Shown here in pieces: positions 1 through 11,816 of a DNA stretch of 64,000 nt (positions within the stretch are counted from its first letter, which is position 1; every line of letters begins with the position of its first letter). The notes under the pieces are model-generated. The model was not told where the DNA came from, did not search any database, and saw only the letters and a program-made list of their open reading frames with translations. The translations under genes and the position numbers were made by a program. This DNA comes from Vicia villosa (lineage: Eukaryota > Streptophyta > Magnoliopsida > Fabales > Fabaceae): NCBI RefSeq assembly GCF_029867415.1, contig NC_081181.1:73070144-73134143 (forward strand), written 5' to 3'.

Positions 1-1417
1 AATTTATGTGTTTAAAGACCCATTTATAAAAGAAAAGTACCTTAATTGGCTCAAAAACACTTTCATAGTCTCAAAATCAATTGTCTGAATTTCTAAGTTA
101 GACATCGCTTATACCCTTCCGGTGCCTAAACGACATCTATGTGTTCCTACTTTCGTAGCGAACATTTTACTTTAAAAGAGAAATTACAAAATAAAATAAG
201 ATTCTCGTTTCAATTTATACTTAAACGAATTTCACGAGGTATGACAATTCTCATGTCTTAGACTCTAAAATGGATTACTCAGACATGGTTAACGATAAAG
301 CAACGGAGATATAATATGCATATATGATAACAATATTAGTAATACGTGAAATTAGAACCTGAATAATTCAAAAACAAAAATTTGAATTAAAATACTCTGA
401 AGAGTCTTTAACAATACAATAGTAGCAAAGCTTCAAAAGCAAAATGAAAGAACTTAAAACTAAAAGCTAAATTATAATAAAAGTACTGGTGTCGTTTTCC
501 GATTCTAGCTTCTTATAGGCCTCAACACATAATTATAGCCATCAATTTCTGTAATTAGCCTTCAAGAGGTTTTACAACAAAAAAAAAACAACTGGAACAT
601 GAAAGAAAAGATAAAATAGCTGAAAGAAAAAGGAATATGAAGCTTCCGTCTAATGAATTATGACTAGTAATGGCCATCCCGTAAAGGTCTTGGGTTCGAC
701 TCCTACAACATCATTTTTGGGTTTTATTATTCTACTTATTATAACGGTTGAATTAACAACTGTTGTGATATTATTTTTAAATAATTCTCTATCATATGAT
801 ACTAGAAACAACAATACATCTATTTTTGAATTAAAGCTTGTATTACATCAATGACACAATTCCATTAGAAACCAAATAAACAACAAAGTTTAGAGAAGAA
901 ACAACAATACACCCGTTATGTGTAAGAAGAAATATCAAAACTTTCAGAGAAAGGAAAAAGAAATTTGAAAAGACATAGAGATGTAATCATTCAACAACTC
1001 GGGGATTCTAACTTCCAAGAGAAGAAAACGTAGAGAATCAAGGAAGCAATAATGAGCAAACTTGACATACGTGAAATATTTTGGCTTTTAAACTTTCAAA
1101 GTTAAGAGAAAAGGAAGAATTAGATGATCCAATATAGAAGTTGAATTTCTCTATGAACCAAAACACAAAAAGAACTTCATCCAAAGGAATCAGAGAAGAG
1201 GAAGAATCAAAATGAGTAATTTTATTGAAACTTCCAACAATGCTGAGAGAACAAAAACTACTGTGGCAGTAGAGGCCAGAGCTCCTATGCAAAACCCTCC
1301 TCAGGATCAAGAAGAAGTCTATGTTATTGAAAGCTGATGTGGTTGTAGCAAACCTTTGAGACCCAGGAGAGCTCTCAAGAAGAGGAGATCAAGAAGAAGA
1401 AGAGTGAAAAGGAAAGT

Positions 1418-1421
<4 letters not shown>
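1..1421. other. AT-rich stretch without a recognisable gene
   Basis: I see no coding region here. Open frames are short and have no recognisable motif. At 689-699 there is a pol III B-box-like string (GGTTCGACTCC), but no good A box at the right distance, so it is only a possible SINE remnant. Confidence 0.5.

Positions 1422-1462
<41 letters not shown>
1422..1462. repeat. (AT)n microsatellite
   Basis: Uninterrupted alternating AT tract of about 40 bases. It sits directly against a GC-rich segment. Confidence 0.95.
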
Positions 1463-1465
<3 letters not shown>

Positions 1466-1632
1466 GGGTGTGATTTCAGGTTTCGGGCGCGAGTTTCACG
1501 CTACCCAAACTCGTACCCGAAATATCAGGTGGCAACAGAATCCAAACCTAGTCAACTCGGGTTTTCACCTGTTGACTCGGGTTCAGGTATGGGTGGGCCC
1601 CGCGGGTTTGGGTCCGCCTGCCAACCCTATTT
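1463..1632. other. GC-rich segment, possible hAT-type terminus
   Basis: This GC-rich block (repeated ACTCGGGTT and GGGCCCCGCGGGTTTGGG) stands out from its AT-rich surroundings. It ends in TGCCAACCCTA, which resembles the TAGGG-type termini of plant hAT elements. No matching left end or target duplication is visible, so the assignment is weak. Confidence 0.25.
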
Positions 1633-1881
1633 AGATATGATTAATAAACAAAATAATTGACCTTTTTGTAAGTTTTCAACTTAAGGTTTGTTTAATGAAA
1701 GTTGTATTCAAGGAATTTATAAACGTTTCTTATCTGTCAGCTTAAGGTTACAACTAATATATCAGCTTATTTTGATGTACACATTAATCTAGGGCTTTCA
1801 TCCTATGGTTTCAAGGAATTCAAGAACTCCTTTCTCATACACAATAATCTATCAACTTTCATCTTATGGTTATATGCTACA

Positions 1882-2180
1882 GAATCTGAATAAAACCAAA
1901 ATACAATTGCAACAAAATGAAAATAAAGGAAATATGAATGTCACAAAATCTAAAACATGAACAATACACATTAATAAGAACATAAACGGATACGGTCACC
2001 CTAAACATTTATAAGCGGTATAGGGAGAGGGAATGAATCTGAATAAAATCAAAACACAGTTACAACAAAATGAAAATAAAGGAAATGCGAATGTCACAAA
2101 ATCTGAAAGATGAACAATACACATTTATAACAACATAAACAAATGCAGTAACCCTAAACATTAATAAGCGTAAGAGTGCG
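1882..2180. repeat. Tandem duplication, about 153-bp unit
   Basis: Two adjacent copies (about 1882-2034 and 2035-2180) share long blocks beginning GAATCTGAATAAAA and passing through ATGAAAATAAAGGAAAT. They differ at scattered positions. No coding content is visible. Confidence 0.85.
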
Positions 2181-2208
2181 TGAGAGAGAGGGAGAGAGAG
2201 AGAGAGAA
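2181..2208. repeat. (GA)n microsatellite
   Basis: Near-perfect GA tract directly downstream of the 153-bp duplication. Confidence 0.9.
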
Positions 2209-2220
2209 TATTGATACACT

Positions 2221-2340
2221 AGAAATGATATTCGAAGAGGATGGTGAAGATTTCACATCTAGAAATGATATTTAAATAGGATGGTGAAGATTTCGCTTCC
2301 ATAAATGATATTCGAAGAGTATGATGAAGATTTCGCTATC
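2221..2340. repeat. 40-bp tandem repeat, three copies
   Basis: Three consecutive 40-bp units start at 2221, 2261 and 2301. Each has the form AAATGATATT...GATGGTGAAGATTTC with a few substitutions. Confidence 0.85.
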
Positions 2341-3450
2341 ATTGTCATCTCGTTCATTAGGGCACCCCTTTGTGCTATGAAAGAAATAAATTATCCTCTA
2401 TGTTTTAATTTTGTGGGAAAAAATTTCACAACGGTTGCGAGCTTCAATCGTAGTGATATATGAAACTTATAACCATTGTTGAATAAAACAACCGTAGTTG
2501 TCATACTTTCAATTTTTAAATAAAAAATGTCAAGGGATGTGCGTTTATTTTTATTGTAAAAATGGAAATGTGTTGATACTGATGAAAATGTTAAGGGACA
2601 TAAGCTTGTCACCCAACTATATAACAACCTTTCTCTATAGGATCCGTGATGAAAAGTTTCTTAATAATAAAAAAACATGTGTGTAGAAAATGTGATATGA
2701 CTACGGTGGATATATGGCTATGGTAATATAGTGTCACCAAAGGTGTATTCCATAGTAGTGCTTGTAAAACCTAAACTAAACAACTGACAGTTAGAAAATA
2801 TATTGTTAATAAAATAAGTTAGATTAGTATCAATATGGTTTCCCCCAATTTTCTCTTTGTCACAGGTGACAAAATTCAGATAACCAAAAAAAAAATCAGT
2901 TAGCATAAATATTCCTATTGGCCAAATATTCCTATATATATCAGTACCTCACCACACAAATATAATCAACAGACATGTTACAAAGATCAATCAAATATTG
3001 ATTAAAATCAAGGATGTAAAGGTTTAATTCTTTGCTCCATAAAAAGAAATAGAACCATATTTACCAATCTCATTACTAACATAATTAACATTTTGAATAT
3101 TGGTTTAAAGGCCAATATTCAAAAGCAACTTAAAAACTTTATCAGTATAATTATTTTTACGTTTAGTTAAAAACAAAATATATGCGGAGTGAGAGATTAT
3201 CATTTGTTTAAGAGATCTGATGGTTTAGGGGTTTCCCAACCCATGCAGATCCCAGAGAGAAGATTTATTCTTCATATGCAAAAAGATCTCTCTAGAAGAT
3301 GAAATCAGAGAGACATCATCGATGCAAAAAGAACTTGTCATGCAAAACTCCATCTAATACACAATATATATCAAAGAAAGAGGATACGACATGTTGATGT
3401 TAGGTTTTTGTGACCATGAAAACGTATATGGAACTCATATTAATATGTTG
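2341..3450. other. No gene seen
   Basis: AT-rich DNA with only short, motif-free frames. The last few hundred bases could belong to the same decayed retroelement as the protease fragment that follows, but I cannot show this. Confidence 0.4.
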
Positions 3451-3860
3451 TTGTTGGTCTTATCTGCCACCAATGCAAACTATGTTGTATCTGACCTCTT
3501 GATAAATGACAAAAGTGCATGTAACTTGGTGTACTTGGAGATCTTTTAGAGATTAGGTCTGTGATTGCAAGATCTAAAACCATGTGAAGAGATAAGCCTT
3601 ATGGAACTTAATGATTCCATTTCTCAAGAATGCAGAAACATAGATATGACAATTTCACTTGAAGAAGGAGAAGACGAAAGAAGTACAAGTGTACACTTCT
3701 TGTTAGTTCCTTGTAAAAATGTCCTTAAAGACATCCTTGGGGGACTTTTCTTTGTAACATTAAACGAGGTGGTATCCCATATGAAATTAGGTTTTATAAA
3801 GGTTTATAGCCGAAACTTTATCAACCAAGAGCATTACAACGTCACCCTCACCGCTTCCTG
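3451..3860 (+). pseudogene. Decayed Ty3/gypsy protease fragment
   Basis: The frame reads like the pepsin-type protease region of a plant Ty3/gypsy polyprotein. A segment resembling the active-site region (SDLLINDKSACNLVYLEIF) is followed by DLKPCE, SLEEGEDERSTSVHFLLVP and an ILGGLFFVTL version of the family's ILGRPFL-type hydrophobic motif. The usual D-T/S-G active site is gone (NDKS here), and in-frame stops lie at about 3547 and 3562, so it is dead. The similarity stops at 3860, exactly where a CACTA terminus begins, which suggests the transposon inserted into this older element. The family assignment is from motif spacing only. Confidence 0.6.
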
Positions 3861-3934
3861 CACTACAACAAATAATGCTTTTTATGACGAAGCTTTTATG
3901 TCATCTAGAAAAAAACTGAGGTTTTATTCCAAGG

Positions 3935-3936
<2 letters not shown>

Positions 3937-3981
<45 letters not shown>
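3937..3981. repeat. (TA)n microsatellite
   Basis: Uninterrupted TA tract just inside the CACTA terminus. It generates a spurious Ile-Tyr repeat in an overlapping open frame. Confidence 0.95.
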
Positions 3982-3983
<2 letters not shown>

Positions 3984-3990
3984 ACTTGTT

Positions 3991-5450
3991 ACCTCGGGTT
4001 TTATAAAGACCGAGGTGATATACCATTCAAGACATGCTTCGAACGCTAACTATTGCACTTTATGTTTTTATTTGCTAATAACTATAAAGTAAATGAATTA
4101 ACCCTTCGGTTTCTTTAATAAACCGAGGGATAAAATAATCATATTTTACTATAAAAGACTCGTTGGACATATTTTACCCTAATATTATCTTATTTGTAGC
4201 CGCCCCATCGTCAAATACATCATTTTTTAGGATGGATGGTAAAATTGAAAAAAAAAGTTCTACTACCTTGAAAAAAATACTTTTTCAAATTTTACAATCC
4301 ATCTTAAATAATGGGGATGTTGTTTAAGGTTTTAAGCAACTATGATTTATTCCTAAAAGTCTTTACTAATGGATTGCAAGTGCTGAAAAAATATTTTCCT
4401 TTTTATGATGCACACACTTGCTTAGAAGTTGGATGCATTCCAAGCGTGCATCAACAATCTTGGTGAAGTCATGTGTGACAATCAAGACAGATATCTACCA
4501 CCTTGTATGGGACCTGGACATGTTGCATTTTTGATATTCTGGGTAAAAAACCTTGATATTTTGCGAATATTTGTTGCATACAATGTATTTTCTATTTTGG
4601 GTAAAAATGTAACCATTTTAAACAAAAAATCTAACCCCTTGGTTTTGGTTTAAAACCAAGGGGTTAGATTAAAATAATGTTTTTTTTTCTAAAAATGGTA
4701 ATTGTTTACCTAGAATATTAAAGTTACATTGTATGCAACAAATATTGTATGCGAACTACTCATGCTGTAATTTTAATATTTTGGATAAACAATTTGATAT
4801 TCTGCAAATATTTGTTTATTCTGGATAGACAATGTAACCATTTCTGAAAAAAATTAATTAATTTTACACTGACCCCTTTGTTTTATTGAAAATCGAGATG
4901 ATAGTTAAGTGTTTCTCGCATTATTTTCATTCAACGACCTTAAACAAATCTTTGTCGGCCATATAAAGGTTATCAACGCTCAAGAATCCACCATTAGTGA
5001 TCCGCATGAAACCTAAGCGACGTCTATTATATAAGTTCTCTTACGATATTGGAAATCTAAATGAAACATATGAAGCGCTTGAAACATAAGGAAACTTGGA
5101 AAAGTTCTCTTCGATGGATTGCAAGAGCAGAAAATCAACTAGGTTTAAGATTTGTTCAATAAAATTTTTATTTATACCAAAATTATTTTTGATTATTGAT
5201 ATTAATTATCTTACCCATTTATTTCACTATAAACAAATTCATGCAAGATCCGCAGAGAATATTCTTTAATAAACCCTTTTGTTTGTTTTGAGAAAAAAAT
5301 TCCCAGTATTTGATCGTGTCAAGAATATCTAAGAATTGAAGATCCAACATATGATCTTCATGGACAATTAATATAATATTCTTGGTAAATACTGTAACAG
5401 GTTTTGTTATAAAAAAACTAATGACTCCTCAGTTTTTATGTTAAACGAGA
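3991..5450. repeat. Palindromic subterminal repeats of the CACTA element
   Basis: Several related palindromes recur: ACCTCGG...CCGAGGT (3991-4016), CCTTCGGTTT...AAACCGAGG (about 4102-4128), a perfect copy at 4628-4670, and degenerate copies near 4869-4897 and 5418-5447. Arrays of short inverted repeats next to the termini are a hallmark of En/Spm elements, where they are bound by an element-encoded protein. Binding here is inference. Confidence 0.6.
4628..4670. repeat. Perfect inverted repeat, 19-bp arms, 5-nt loop
   Basis: The arms at 4628-4646 and 4652-4670 are exact reverse complements around the loop GGTTT. The core is CTAACCCCTTGG. The flanks are also inverted copies: 4560-4620 and 4680-4745 both carry the ATTTGTTGCATACAATGTA block in opposite orientation. 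The whole of about 4540-4760 is therefore a long imperfect palindrome. Confidence 0.9.
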
Positions 5451-5514
5451 TAAAAAAGGCACTAGTTTTGGTAAATAATAAAAGTGTAGAAACTGAGATT
5501 TGAACCTATGCCAT

Positions 5515-6123
5515 TAGAAACCTTTACCTATCCATTCGGGACGGCTACCATCAAGTTTCCAACACTTTCTAGCACGCCGTAGAATGTCAGAAAGTCTTGT
5601 TGATGTTCTGCTACAATAATTTTTTTTAACAACATTCTCGCTCATTTCTTCTCACGTACACTTTTGTTGATGACATTAAAATAAATAGTTAGAAAATTAT
5701 AATAAAAAAGATTTAAATAACAATGACTCAAAAGATAAATTAATTATACCTTAAACAATGTAAACCAAACATCTTTATTTGAAACTTTTCCAAAACTCTT
5801 CCAAGTTTGTTTATACATTTGCTTAATCACATAATTTACACATCTGCCAGCAGTCCGACTTGGCCCGAAACTAAACAACAATAATTTGAATTAGCATGCA
5901 TTAAATATAAATTTATATTAAAAAATAAAATGTATACTTAATTAAAATATTTTAAATAAGATACTTACGAACTTTCAACGGGCGAAATATAATATCTTCC
6001 GTCAATGATATGAATCTCACTCGGATCATCCCCCTGAAGATCATCGCCATCCAATTGAATATCGTCCTCATCCAAATTAATGTCGTACTCATCCGGATCC
6101 ACATGATCATCCTCACATGCATG
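5515..6123 (-). pseudogene. Plant Ptta/En/Spm-type transposase gene, copy A, N-terminal exons
   Basis: Read on the minus strand. Exon 1 continues from 8465-8408, is split by the solo LTR, and resumes at 6123-5969. It encodes an acidic stretch (DDHVDPDEYDINLDEDD) and IIDGRYYISPVESS, and ends at a consensus GTAAGT donor. Exon 2 (5870-5750) encodes SRTAGRCVNYVIKQMYKQTW and NKDVWFTLFK. Exon 3 (about 5667-5515) encodes TRLSDILRRARKCWK and GSRPEWIG, matching the W/R-rich pattern of plant En/Spm accessory transposases. Decay: exon 3 has TGG to TGA within the first few codons, and the acceptor that is TTAG in copy B reads CAAC here. No C-terminal exon is recognisable below 5515. Confidence 0.65.
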
Positions 6124-8407
6124 TGTAACACCCCTTTTCTAACCCCAAATTTATACTTATATATAATCTTACAGAGTAATCATGCATAAGCAAAAGTACG
6201 TCACATGTTATTTTCATCACAATGAAAACCTAAAACAAACATCCAACATTCTTAATATTCAAATATCATATTGTAACATAATGTAATCTCATGCTTTCAT
6301 ACATTATGTATAATCGCTTGCGGAAAACAATTGAATTACTATTAAAACTTTCAATGAATATATCCCATACTATATTCATCCGCCAAATCCAAATTAACAT
6401 TTATATACTAATTTGAGATTCACAATATTGGCCACATAGCCTTAAACAACATAACATAGGAAATAACAATATCCAATCATAAGCATAGGTCCAAAGAAAC
6501 CCCCTTAGTGTTACATGATCAGAGCATATGACTCGTTACCTAATCCAATAACATACTCAGGAGCTCCTCGGCTAAATCCTCGGACTAGCTACTACTCGTC
6601 GGAACCTACACGTTACCAACGAAGGATAACATTCAAACAAAAGGGTGAGAATTCAACTTCTTATAGAAAACATGATAATGGGAAATGCAACATAAACAAG
6701 CCTACATTTCACAATTAATCACTCTTCATAAAAACATGCCTTTATAACAACACATCAAAGTTAACATGTTTCATCATTACATCACCAAGTTCCATCATTC
6801 AAGTAATTATATTTAATTACTAACTCAACAATTATATTCCACTAAGGAAATACCACCAAGTACACAATTATCTCACAATCTCCACATTATGCATCACTCA
6901 CCACATAATTAATTCAAACCAATCTTATTGCAAAATCTCACAAAACACAATTCACACCGACACGTGCGACTCAAGGGTGACTCTATGCAATATGCATGTG
7001 GATCCCATCCGTTATCATTTCCGGTCACGCCGATTGTCTTTCCTCTATAGACTAGATAACCACCTCAAAAGCCTCATTCCGCATTAAGCTTTCAAATCTC
7101 ATTCGGCGCTAGATTTGGGACAAGTAAATAACCTTCGCGAGATTACCCAACATTGCCACTTTCAAACACTCGTACTTGTGTACGTGTGCAACAAAACAAG
7201 ACTCATGCATTTAAGACGATCTCTCTAACTCTTAAACTACTCAATCATATCTTTACAGATTTGCACAACATTACACAACATGACATTCAATCCAATCGCA
7301 AACATCCATTAGCATTTAGAAATTAATCACATAATTCATGACATTAACATCTCATAATGCATCCATGAGCATTGATCATACAAGATTCATCCATAACATA
7401 CAAACATTATTACATGTTATTCTCAATTAACATCATAATTAAATTAAACAAATGCCAACCAACCCTAATTTATCATACATACAATCTCATTAGCTTCCTA
7501 ACGTTTCGAACGATGCATAAAAAGGAGTTACGGGTAAAAAGTTATGGTCTTTACAAAAATCAACCAAAAATGGAAATCTACAGGTCATCGCAAGGGATTC
7601 ATAGGTCGACGCATGGAAGTTTTCCATCCCTCTTGGGTTAGCTCAGGTCGACACATGAGTCGACACAAGGACTATATAGGTCGACTCACATCTTTCATAA
7701 GTGCCGCCACAAATTTATTGATTTAACCAACCTACACTGTGTAAAACTCATAAAATCACCATTTTTATTTTCCATTCCCCTCTTACAACACCTATTAACC
7801 CAAACAAAATAAATACATCAATTGAAAGAAAAATTAGCACACATATAATGTTCCTATACATGTTTCTAACTATGGGTCATTCATACAACATATTAAACAT
7901 GAACAAACCACAAAAATCCAATTGATTTCACATAAATATTAGGGTTCATACATTTTCATGGGATTTCAAAGATCAAAGAGAATCACACAAACACATACTT
8001 TACCCAATCATATAAACTATAAGAACTTGGATTCTAACCCTTACCTCTATTCAAACTCCTCCAATCTTCAAGAATCTACTCCCTCTTCTACTTTCTCCTC
8101 TTCTCTTCTCTACGCCTCTTTTCTCTTCTCTTATCTTCTTTCTATCTAATTTAGGTTGACTAATAAAATTCTCTTCTAACTCTCATTATCTCATTAGGCT
8201 TAACCCATCCAATATTCTCATTTCCATTTCCCACTAAGCCCAATAGCTAATTATAATATAATTCTACCATTTATTAATTAGCTAAATAGCATATTACCAC
8301 ATAATTAAATAATTATCACTAAAACAATAATTAAATAAAACACACAAACAATACCAATTAACAAATAATCCTAATTAAATAAAATCTAATAAAAATAGGG
8401 TGTTAGA
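6124..8407 (-). mobile_element. Solo LTR, 2,284 bp
   Basis: The termini are TGTAACACCC and GGGTGTTAGA, a near-perfect inverted pair (the last two bases would normally be CA). The flanks GCATG (6119-6123) and GCAAG (8408-8412) form a 5-bp target duplication with one mismatch. The paralogous gene copy B at 10120-10160 shows the empty site: GCATG runs straight into TTATGTGTGG. No internal coding or second LTR exists, so this is a recombination-derived solo LTR. Strand is inferred from the TGTAACACCCC end, which matches the U5 end of the minus-strand element at 16241. A cluster of GTCGAC boxes lies at 7600-7690. Confidence 0.8.
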
Positions 8408-8470
8408 GCAAGTATATGTGTGGTAGGTAAGGTGCGCGATTAGTTTGACTAGAGCTTGTTAGATCAATTT
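8408..8470 (-). pseudogene. Exon 1 remainder of transposase copy A, upstream of the solo LTR
   Basis: These 60 bases are homologous to 10130-10190 of copy B (TATGTGTGGTAGGT, then GACTAGAGCTTGT). They encode the start of the acidic N-terminal exon that resumes at 6123 beyond the solo LTR. Confidence 0.6.
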
Positions 8471-8521
8471 AAAATTTAATATTTTACACAATTTCAAATT
8501 TAAATAAAAATAAAAATAATT

Positions 8522-8990
8522 CTATTGGTCTTCTGGGTCGGGAAAATCGTTTGGGTTAATATCATTGTCATTCTCTTCATCCATCGGCGTACCTTCAACT
8601 CCTACATTTTCATCAAACGTTTGATTACCGCTTATTTGGAATTGCATAAATAGTCGCACTTTCTCCTTCATGTATGCTTGCCACTTCGTCATTGCCTCCA
8701 TTTGGACTTTTAACGCTGACTTGCATCTCACATGACTTAGTGCCAATTGTCTTACTGTTTCTATCATTTGCGGTGTCAATTGTGGTGGGCGTGACAATCC
8801 TTCCCCATCTCTGACTCTTTGAAATAAAATTCTATCCCACTTCTCAAGCTGCCCACCAAATTTCGACCACAAAAAAATCCAATAGGCCCATTTCCGCCAA
8901 CGACTTCACTCCAAATATAAAATCCACGTCTGGATGAAGCGGCTTTGACTCTGTACAAGTATATTGAGGATTATTGACCAAAAATTGTAC
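8522..8990 (-). pseudogene. Transposase copy B, C-terminal exon
   Basis: Minus strand, ending at a stop at 8522. Two overlapping frames must be joined by a frameshift near 8870. The upstream frame gives SSRRGFYIWSEVVGGNGPIG. The downstream frame gives FQRVRDGEGLSRPPQLTPQM, then QLALSHVRCKSALKVQMEAM and an acidic tail (DEENDNDINPNDFPDPEDQ). The helical segment with conserved aromatics followed by an acidic end fits the C-terminal part of the plant En/Spm accessory family. It lies downstream of the N-terminal exons at 9505-10190 in the right order and strand, so I treat them as one broken gene. Family name moderate; frameshift clear. Confidence 0.55.
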
Positions 8991-8999
8991 AAGTAATGT

Positions 9000-9500
9000 A
9001 TGACAATCCTCCTACACATACAATAAAAATATTCAATTAAATATAAAAATTAAATTAAATTAAATAATAAAATAAAAATCAGTTGCCACGTGATTTTCAT
9101 GCCACAACATCTTTGCTGCCACATGAAAATCACGCCGCAACTTCTTAGTTGCCACGTGAAAATCACATCACAAAGTTGCCATTAAATAATTTACCAAAGC
9201 TTTTCGTGTACGCTCGTCAACAAAATCACCTGATTTTTTTGTTAGAGTCTCTTAAATAAGCACAATCAGAGTGGTTGTGTCCCTAACTTTTTAGCCTAAA
9301 TAATAAAATTAAATTTAATTAAAAACATATAATAAATCAAAACACAACTTAAAAAGTGGTAATAATTACCATGCGTCGAGAATGTTCGTAAGTACTTATA
9401 CTTCCAACTGCGTTAAGGCTACCCCTTTTTTAGATGCCTTTTTTTGTTGTTGCATTTTCAGATTTAGGATTAAATTCTTCTGTATCCCAATAGAAAAGAA
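9000..9500. other. Spacer between transposase copy B exons, with G-box-like repeats
   Basis: Intron-like AT-rich DNA. At 9082-9178 a short motif, GCCACGTG or its variants next to GATTTTCA/TGAAAATC, occurs three times in alternating orientation. I see no further recognisable coding sequence. Confidence 0.4.
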
Positions 9501-9504
9501 GTTC

Positions 9505-10190
9505 CTCAAAAACTTATTTGCCTATCCATTCGGGATGGCTACCATCAAGTTTTCAATGCTTTCTAGCACGTCGTAGAATGTTATAAAGTCTGTTTGATGT
9601 TCTGCTATAATAATTTTTTATAATAACCTTATCGCTCATTTCTTCCCACGTACACTTTTGCTAATGACATTAAAATAAATAGTTAGAAAATTATAATAAA
9701 AATATTTAAATAAAAATGACTCAAAAATAAACAAATTATACCTTAAACAATGTAAACCAAGCATCTGTATTTGAAACTTCTCCAAAACTCTTCCAAGTTT
9801 ATTTATACATTTGCTGAATCGCATAATTTACACACCTGGTGGCAGTCTGACTCAGCCCGAAACTAAACAACAATAATTTGAATTAGTATGCATTAAATGT
9901 AACTTTATATTATAAAAGAAAATGAATACTTAATTAAAATTTTTTAAATAAGACACTTACGAACTTCCAACGGACCAAATATAATATCTTTCATCAATGA
10001 CATGAATCTCACTCGAATTACCCCCCTGAAGATCGTCGCCATCCAACTTAATATTGTCCCCATCCAACTTAATATTGTCCCCATCCAAATCAATACCGTA
10101 CTCATCCGGATCCACATGATCATCCTCAGGTGCATGTTTATGTGTGGTAGGTGAGGTGCATGATCATTTGACTAGAGCTTGTCAGATGCA
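9505..10190 (-). pseudogene. Transposase copy B, N-terminal exons
   Basis: Paralogue of copy A with the same exon structure. Exon 1 spans about 10190-9961 (THKHAPEDDHVDPDEY, acidic repeats, IHVIDERYYI) and ends at a GTAAGT donor. Exon 2 spans 9862-9742 (RCVNYAIQQMYK, stop, TWKSFGEVSNTDAWFTLFK). Exon 3 spans 9660-9505 (KCTWEEMSDKVIIKNYYSRT, RRARKH, stop, KLDGSHPEWIGK) and starts after a TTAG acceptor. An in-frame TAA in exon 2 and a TGA in exon 3 kill it. Exon 1 contains a 24-bp tandem duplication encoding LDGDNIK twice. Exon 1 is cut off at about 10190 by unrelated DNA. Confidence 0.65.
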
Positions 10191-10575
10191 TTGATCACAC
10201 CTTCAGAGATATATTCTTGACAACCTTCAAGATTCTGCTGTCAATAAATTCCAGAATACTATTATTCTAGCTTTTTCAGAGATATACAGTACCAGAAAAT
10301 TATCTACCTGAAGCTCACCCAATAAACATATATGGTATTTGTTCTGATGCCAATTGAAATTCTCTGGTACAGTGGCATACTCAACATGTTGAGACTAATG
10401 TTCCAACATCAGAACATGACATCAAGACAAATGATATGGCATCTAATCCTGATATAGAATAATAACATTCATCTGTAACTTTTACATGTAGATAAATCAC
10501 AGAGTGATAACCAACACAACTTACAAATTGAGAATAATATCTCAACACAAACAACAATGTCAGGACAAATGTGTC
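10191..10575. other. Unassigned fragment between two elements
   Basis: This is unlike either flank. Phrases such as AACATGTTGAGACTAATGTT and AACATCAGAACATGACATC recall LTRs of large Ty1/copia (SIRE/Maximus-type) elements, but no termini, primer site or duplication can be seen. Confidence 0.25.
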
Positions 10576-11816
10576 TATAATCATCAATATCATCATATGA
10601 CCATCTTCAACAAGTCAACATTTAAGCATCTTTAAAAACTCAACGTATCATCATCACAATGCATAAACGACAACTTCAACCAACAACAACTGACAACGAC
10701 TCAAATGCGACTCCACTGTGCATATGCATGTGGTACCATTGGAGTAAAACTCCCAACATAAACATTGCCAGTAATTCCGAGGCATTTCAACAAGGCATAA
10801 GCCTTCAACATGGTGCCATCAAGGCCAAGGCATAAGCCTTCAACTTTCAACATGGCTGCCATAATTTTCAGGCATGCTTTATGCAAGGAATGCAACAATC
10901 ACAACAACGACAACAACTTAGCAACAACAACATAAAGACAACAACAACAACAACAACGGTCACATATCAACATCACACCGTTCAACTTTAGCCAAATGCT
11001 CTCAACACAACTTAATCAACTCATAGAAACATTTATACAATATTAAAATTCGCTAGGATTCACACCACAAGACTATCCACATGACAATGCACAATAATAA
11101 TCATATTTTCAAATCACAATATTAACCACAACAAAAGCATCCAAAGAAAAATCACAATTTTCGGTCAATTATCTAAATAATTGCAATATGCCAATATACC
11201 AAGTATGTCAAACAACTTCCAAATTAACATTTAACTAATTAGATAGCGTTAATTATCAAAACATTGTCATTGACATAATAATATTTTGTTCTCAACTCAA
11301 ATATTCAACCAAAACACAATTACGGTCGATTCGTAAAATATCACAATTTTAACAAAATAACACCACCACGTTAATCTACTAATTAAACTTAGCTACCACG
11401 TAAATTTTCATCAAATTCAGGACAACTAATTATACCGCTTAATTCACCTATTTCAGTCAAACAAAACTGTTTTTAATTACATTTTGTTCTATAATTGCTA
11501 CTGTTCACAATCATTTACAACTATTTCAAATTATATATACATCATCTCATAGATTATGATTCATTTTCATTATTTTCCATTATATATTATCTAACAGAAC
11601 ACATATATTGAAAACAGTAAAGAAAATAAAAGAATAGCACCTAATGCACTTTAGCATGAAACGAAGCATCATGGCTTAAGGGGGTGGTCCTTTTCCATTT
11701 TATGTAATCATGCAATGTCATGGAGTAGCAGTAAATACCATGATATTTCATTCTTAAATAGCAGTAAGTGACATGGTAATAAACAGGGTACGTTGGAAAA
11801 TAGCAACACAATATAT

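Larger units (their letters stand above)
3861..10190 (-). mobile_element. CACTA-like (En/Spm) element, right end not found
   Basis: It begins with CACTACAACAAA, the canonical CACTA terminus. About 1.6 kb of palindromic subterminal repeats follows, then two decayed minus-strand copies of a plant Ptta/En/Spm-type transposase-family gene. One copy is interrupted by a solo LTR at 6124-8407. The complementary end (TTTGTTGTAGTG) is not present in the window, and similarity is lost at about 10190, so the element is truncated there. Linking the terminus and the genes as one element is inference from order and family. Confidence 0.55.

Noticed and set aside
660..854. 64-codon open frame with a B-box-like string
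   Set aside because: No conserved motif and no A box at proper spacing; chance frame in AT-rich DNA.
3565..3981. 138-codon frame ending in an Ile-Tyr repeat read as a complete protein
   Set aside because: The tail is translated TA microsatellite. The frame starts in a decayed protease and runs across a transposon end, so it is not a gene.
5455..5515. Possible tRNA-derived SINE (GGTTCAAATCT on the minus strand)
   Set aside because: Only a B box is present. The sequence where an A box should lie is part of the transposase exon.
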